In this document: positions 7,750 to 9,218 of the stretch, piece after piece
How the letters are laid out: each line of letters begins with the position of its first letter
Position numbering within the stretch: position 1 is the stretch's first letter
Position numbers and translations under genes: made by a program
NCBI GenBank assembly: GCA_964383855.1
Contig: CAYLIP010000078.1
Location: 1-9,218 of the forward strand
Origin: CAZHAC01 sp964383855
GTDB lineage: Bacteria; Chloroflexota; Dormibacteria; Dormibacterales; Dormibacteraceae
Direction of reading: 5' to 3'
Length of the DNA: 9,218 nt
Notes under the pieces: generated by a model
Seen by the model: the letters and a program-made list of their open reading frames with translations, nothing else
Database searches by the model: none
What the model was told of the DNA's origin: nothing

Positions 7750-8568
7750 TCAGAGGATGGCCGCCGGGTAGGTGCCGAAGAGGCGAACCTCGGCCGACGT
7801 CGCCTCCAGCGCGGACAGCGCCTCCTCGCCGGCGACCGGGTCTGCGACCTCGAAGTCGAGGTAGAAGCGGTACTCGAACGGCCGGCCCACCACCGGCCGG
7901 CTGTCGAGCCGGGTCAGGTTGACGCCGCGGTCGCTGAGCGCCCGCAGCGCGGTCACCAGCGACCCCGGCGTATGCGCGGTGATGAAGGCGAGCGAGCAGC
8001 GGCTTCCGGGCGGCGCCGCGACCGGGCGCGCCGGCTCTCCGCGCTCGACGACCAGGAAGCGCGTCCGGTTGGAGAGGTCGTCCTGGATGCCCTCGGCCAG
8101 CACCTCCAGCCCGTAACGGCGGGCGGCGGCGGCGGAGGCGATCGCCGCCGTGCCGGGCGTCGGGTGCTCCGACAGCCAGCGGGCCGAGCCTGCGGTGTCG
8201 TCGCCGGCCACCTCGGCGATCCCGTGCGCGTGGAGCCAGTTCCGGCACTGCGCCAGGGCCTGCGGGTGGGACAGCGCGCGCGAGATGGCCGCGTCGCGAC
8301 GGCCGACCAGGCAGTGGATCACCGGGAGCACGTGCTCGCGGGTGACGCGCAAACTGGGGGCGGCCTCCCAGAGCCCGTCGTTGACCTCCTGGACGATGCC
8401 CCCGAGCGTGTTCTCGACGGGCAGCACGGCGGCGTCGACCTCGGCCGCCCGCAGCGCCTCGAAGGCGAGCCGGAAGGTGCGCCGGCCGGCGGTCTCGGCA
8501 CCCGGGAAGAGGGCGAGCGCGGCCTCTTCCGAGTAGGCTCCAGGCTCGCCCTGGAAGCCTATCCGCAG
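7750..8568 (-). CDS. pheA: prephenate dehydratase (CTG start)
   Basis: Converts prephenate to phenylpyruvate in phenylalanine synthesis. The full product is 272 residues: a catalytic domain (1 to about 178) starting MRIGFQGEPGAYSEEAA if CTG is read as Met, with LPVENTLGG (49-57) and the catalytic NRTRF (167-171), then an ACT domain (about 191-265). The ACT domain keeps GSLV (202-205) and DSRP (222-225), close to the GALV and ESRP motifs that bind phenylalanine, so feedback inhibition is likely. The open frame back to the stop at 8635 has no ATG, GTG or TTG upstream of position 8427. The GTG at 8427 would delete the first 47 residues, including the substrate-binding start. CTG at 8568 has GGGGAGG 7 nt upstream and gives the exact family N-terminus. 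It follows leuA by 55 bp in the same direction. Confidence 0.9.
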   Translation of the reverse strand: MRIGFQGEPGAYSEEAALALFPGAETAGRRTFRLAFEALRAAEVDAAVLPVENTLGGIVQEVNDGLWEAAPSLRVTREHVLPVIHCLVGRRDAAISRALSHPQALAQCRNWLHAHGIAEVAGDDTAGSARWLSEHPTPGTAAIASAAAARRYGLEVLAEGIQDDLSNRTRFLVVERGEPARPVAAPPGSRCSLAFITAHTPGSLVTALRALSDRGVNLTRLDSRPVVGRPFEYRFYLDFEVADPVAGEEALSALEATSAEVRLFGTYPAAIL

Positions 8569-8575
8569 GTTGCCG

Positions 8576-8582
8576 CCTCCCC
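8576..8582 (-). promoter_or_regulatory. strong Shine-Dalgarno that fixes the pheA CTG start
   Basis: GGGGAGG on the minus strand is followed by the 7-nt spacer CGGCAAC and then CTG at 8568-8566. It is the strongest ribosome-binding site in the window and sits in the short gap after leuA. Its position supports CTG rather than the ATA two codons later or the internal GTG at 8427. Confidence 0.7.
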
Positions 8583-8623
8583 GGCCAGCCGAGAGGTGGC
8601 CCGGCGGAGCCGCGGAGGGGTGA

Positions 8624-9218
8624 TCAGCCGACCTTCATCTCCGCGCCCGCGACCTGGTCGACGATCACCAGCAGATCGGAGTCCGTGACCTCCTTCTTGC
8701 GGTCGGCGACGCGCAGGAAGCACTCCCAGGCCGGCTGCACGTGCTGCTCCGGGAGCACGATCCCGAGCACCTTCAGGCGGTGCTTGAAGGCATGGCGGCC
8801 GGAGCGGGCGGTGAGCACGATCCGGGAGTCCGTGAAGCCGACGTCCTCGGGACTCATGATCTCGTAGTTCATCCGGTCCTTGAGCACGCCGTCCTGGTGA
8901 ATCCCCGAGGCGTGCGCGAAGGCGTTGGCGCCAACGATCGCCTTGTTGGGCTGGACGCCCACGCCTGTCAGCTCCGAGAGCATCCGGGAGATGGGGGCCA
9001 GCTGCGTGGTGTCGACCGCGGTTTCCAGGCCGAGCGCGGCAGCGCGAACCCGCAGCACCATCACGATCTCCTCGAGCGAGGTGTTGCCCGCCCGCTCGCC
9101 GATGCCGTTGACCGTGCACTCGATCCGGCGGGCGCCGTTCTGTACGGCGGCCAGTGAATTGGCGACCGCCAGCCCGAGATCGTTGTGGCAGTGCACGGAG
9201 AAGATCGCCCGTTCCGGG
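8624..9218 (-). CDS. leuA: 2-isopropylmalate synthase, 3' portion, lacking the C-terminal regulatory domain (5' end outside window)
   Basis: Condenses acetyl-CoA with 2-oxoisovalerate in the first step of leucine synthesis. The 197 visible residues start within the TIM barrel at SVHCHNDLGLAVANS, whose two histidines bind the metal. They continue through NGIGERAGNTSLEEI, NKAIVGANAFAHASGIHQDG and LTARSGRHAFKHRL, all typical of LeuA rather than of homocitrate synthase. The protein stops soon after the linker subdomain (ADRKKEVTDSDL), ending EMKVG. The usual LeuA dimer domain of about 110-130 residues, which senses leucine, is absent. The next gene begins 55 bp later, so there is no room for it and no sign of a frameshifted remnant. 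The enzyme may therefore be insensitive to leucine or controlled another way. It is probably co-transcribed with pheA. Confidence 0.9.
   Translation of the reverse strand, partial: PERAIFSVHCHNDLGLAVANSLAAVQNGARRIECTVNGIGERAGNTSLEEIVMVLRVRAAALGLETAVDTTQLAPISRMLSELTGVGVQPNKAIVGANAFAHASGIHQDGVLKDRMNYEIMSPEDVGFTDSRIVLTARSGRHAFKHRLKVLGIVLPEQHVQPAWECFLRVADRKKEVTDSDLLVIVDQVAGAEMKVG

Noticed and set aside
8635..8640. A frameshift disrupting the pheA N-terminus.
   Set aside because: The frame is open and family-like right up to CTG 8568 and no family sequence continues in another frame upstream, so a rare start codon explains it better.

Overview
The window is high-GC, densely coding bacterial DNA. 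It carries nine protein genes, two of them cut by the window edges, and no stretch over about 120 bases lacks a gene. GTG, TTG and CTG starts are common, stop-start overlaps join subunit genes, and several promoters look leaderless (a TANNNT -10 element 7-8 nt before the start codon). With a fused gamma/alpha 2-oxoacid oxidoreductase and a three-gene transhydrogenase, this fits a chromosome of the Actinomycetota / Chloroflexota / Dormibacterota type. That placement is inferred from style and gene content, not from a search. I see no insertion sequence, integrase, CRISPR array, tRNA or rRNA.

Region 1 (1-3846, continuing to 5254) holds two redox units transcribed away from each other. On the minus strand korA and korB (445 down to 1, partial) encode a 2-oxoacid:ferredoxin oxidoreductase. 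On the plus strand pntAA, pntAB and pntB encode the complete proton-pumping NAD(P) transhydrogenase. They share a 115-bp intergenic region with a candidate promoter in each direction. One complex would make low-potential electrons and acyl-CoA, the other would balance NADH against NADPH.

Region 2 (5255-6739) has a nucleobase permease of the NCS2 family, closest by eye to RutG/UraA. It sits behind its own short leader, which contains a perfect GC-only hairpin.

Region 3 (6740-7749) is a divergent pair: a DUF4188 (monooxygenase af470-like) protein on the minus strand and a MarR-family regulator on the plus strand. Only 20 bp separate their start codons. The two -10 elements overlap on opposite strands, and a 12-3-12 imperfect palindrome covers the -10s and the regulator's start. 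This looks like a compact autoregulated switch and is the most distinctive regulatory structure here.

Region 4 (7750-9218) is amino-acid biosynthesis on the minus strand: the 3' part of a 2-isopropylmalate synthase gene (leuA) followed by prephenate dehydratase (pheA). LeuA ends without the usual C-terminal leucine-sensing domain. pheA appears to start at CTG behind a strong Shine-Dalgarno sequence, so callers that do not use CTG would shorten it by 47 residues.

I do not find a wholly new multi-gene system. The best leads are the MarR/DUF4188 switch, the CTG start of pheA, and the domain-less LeuA.
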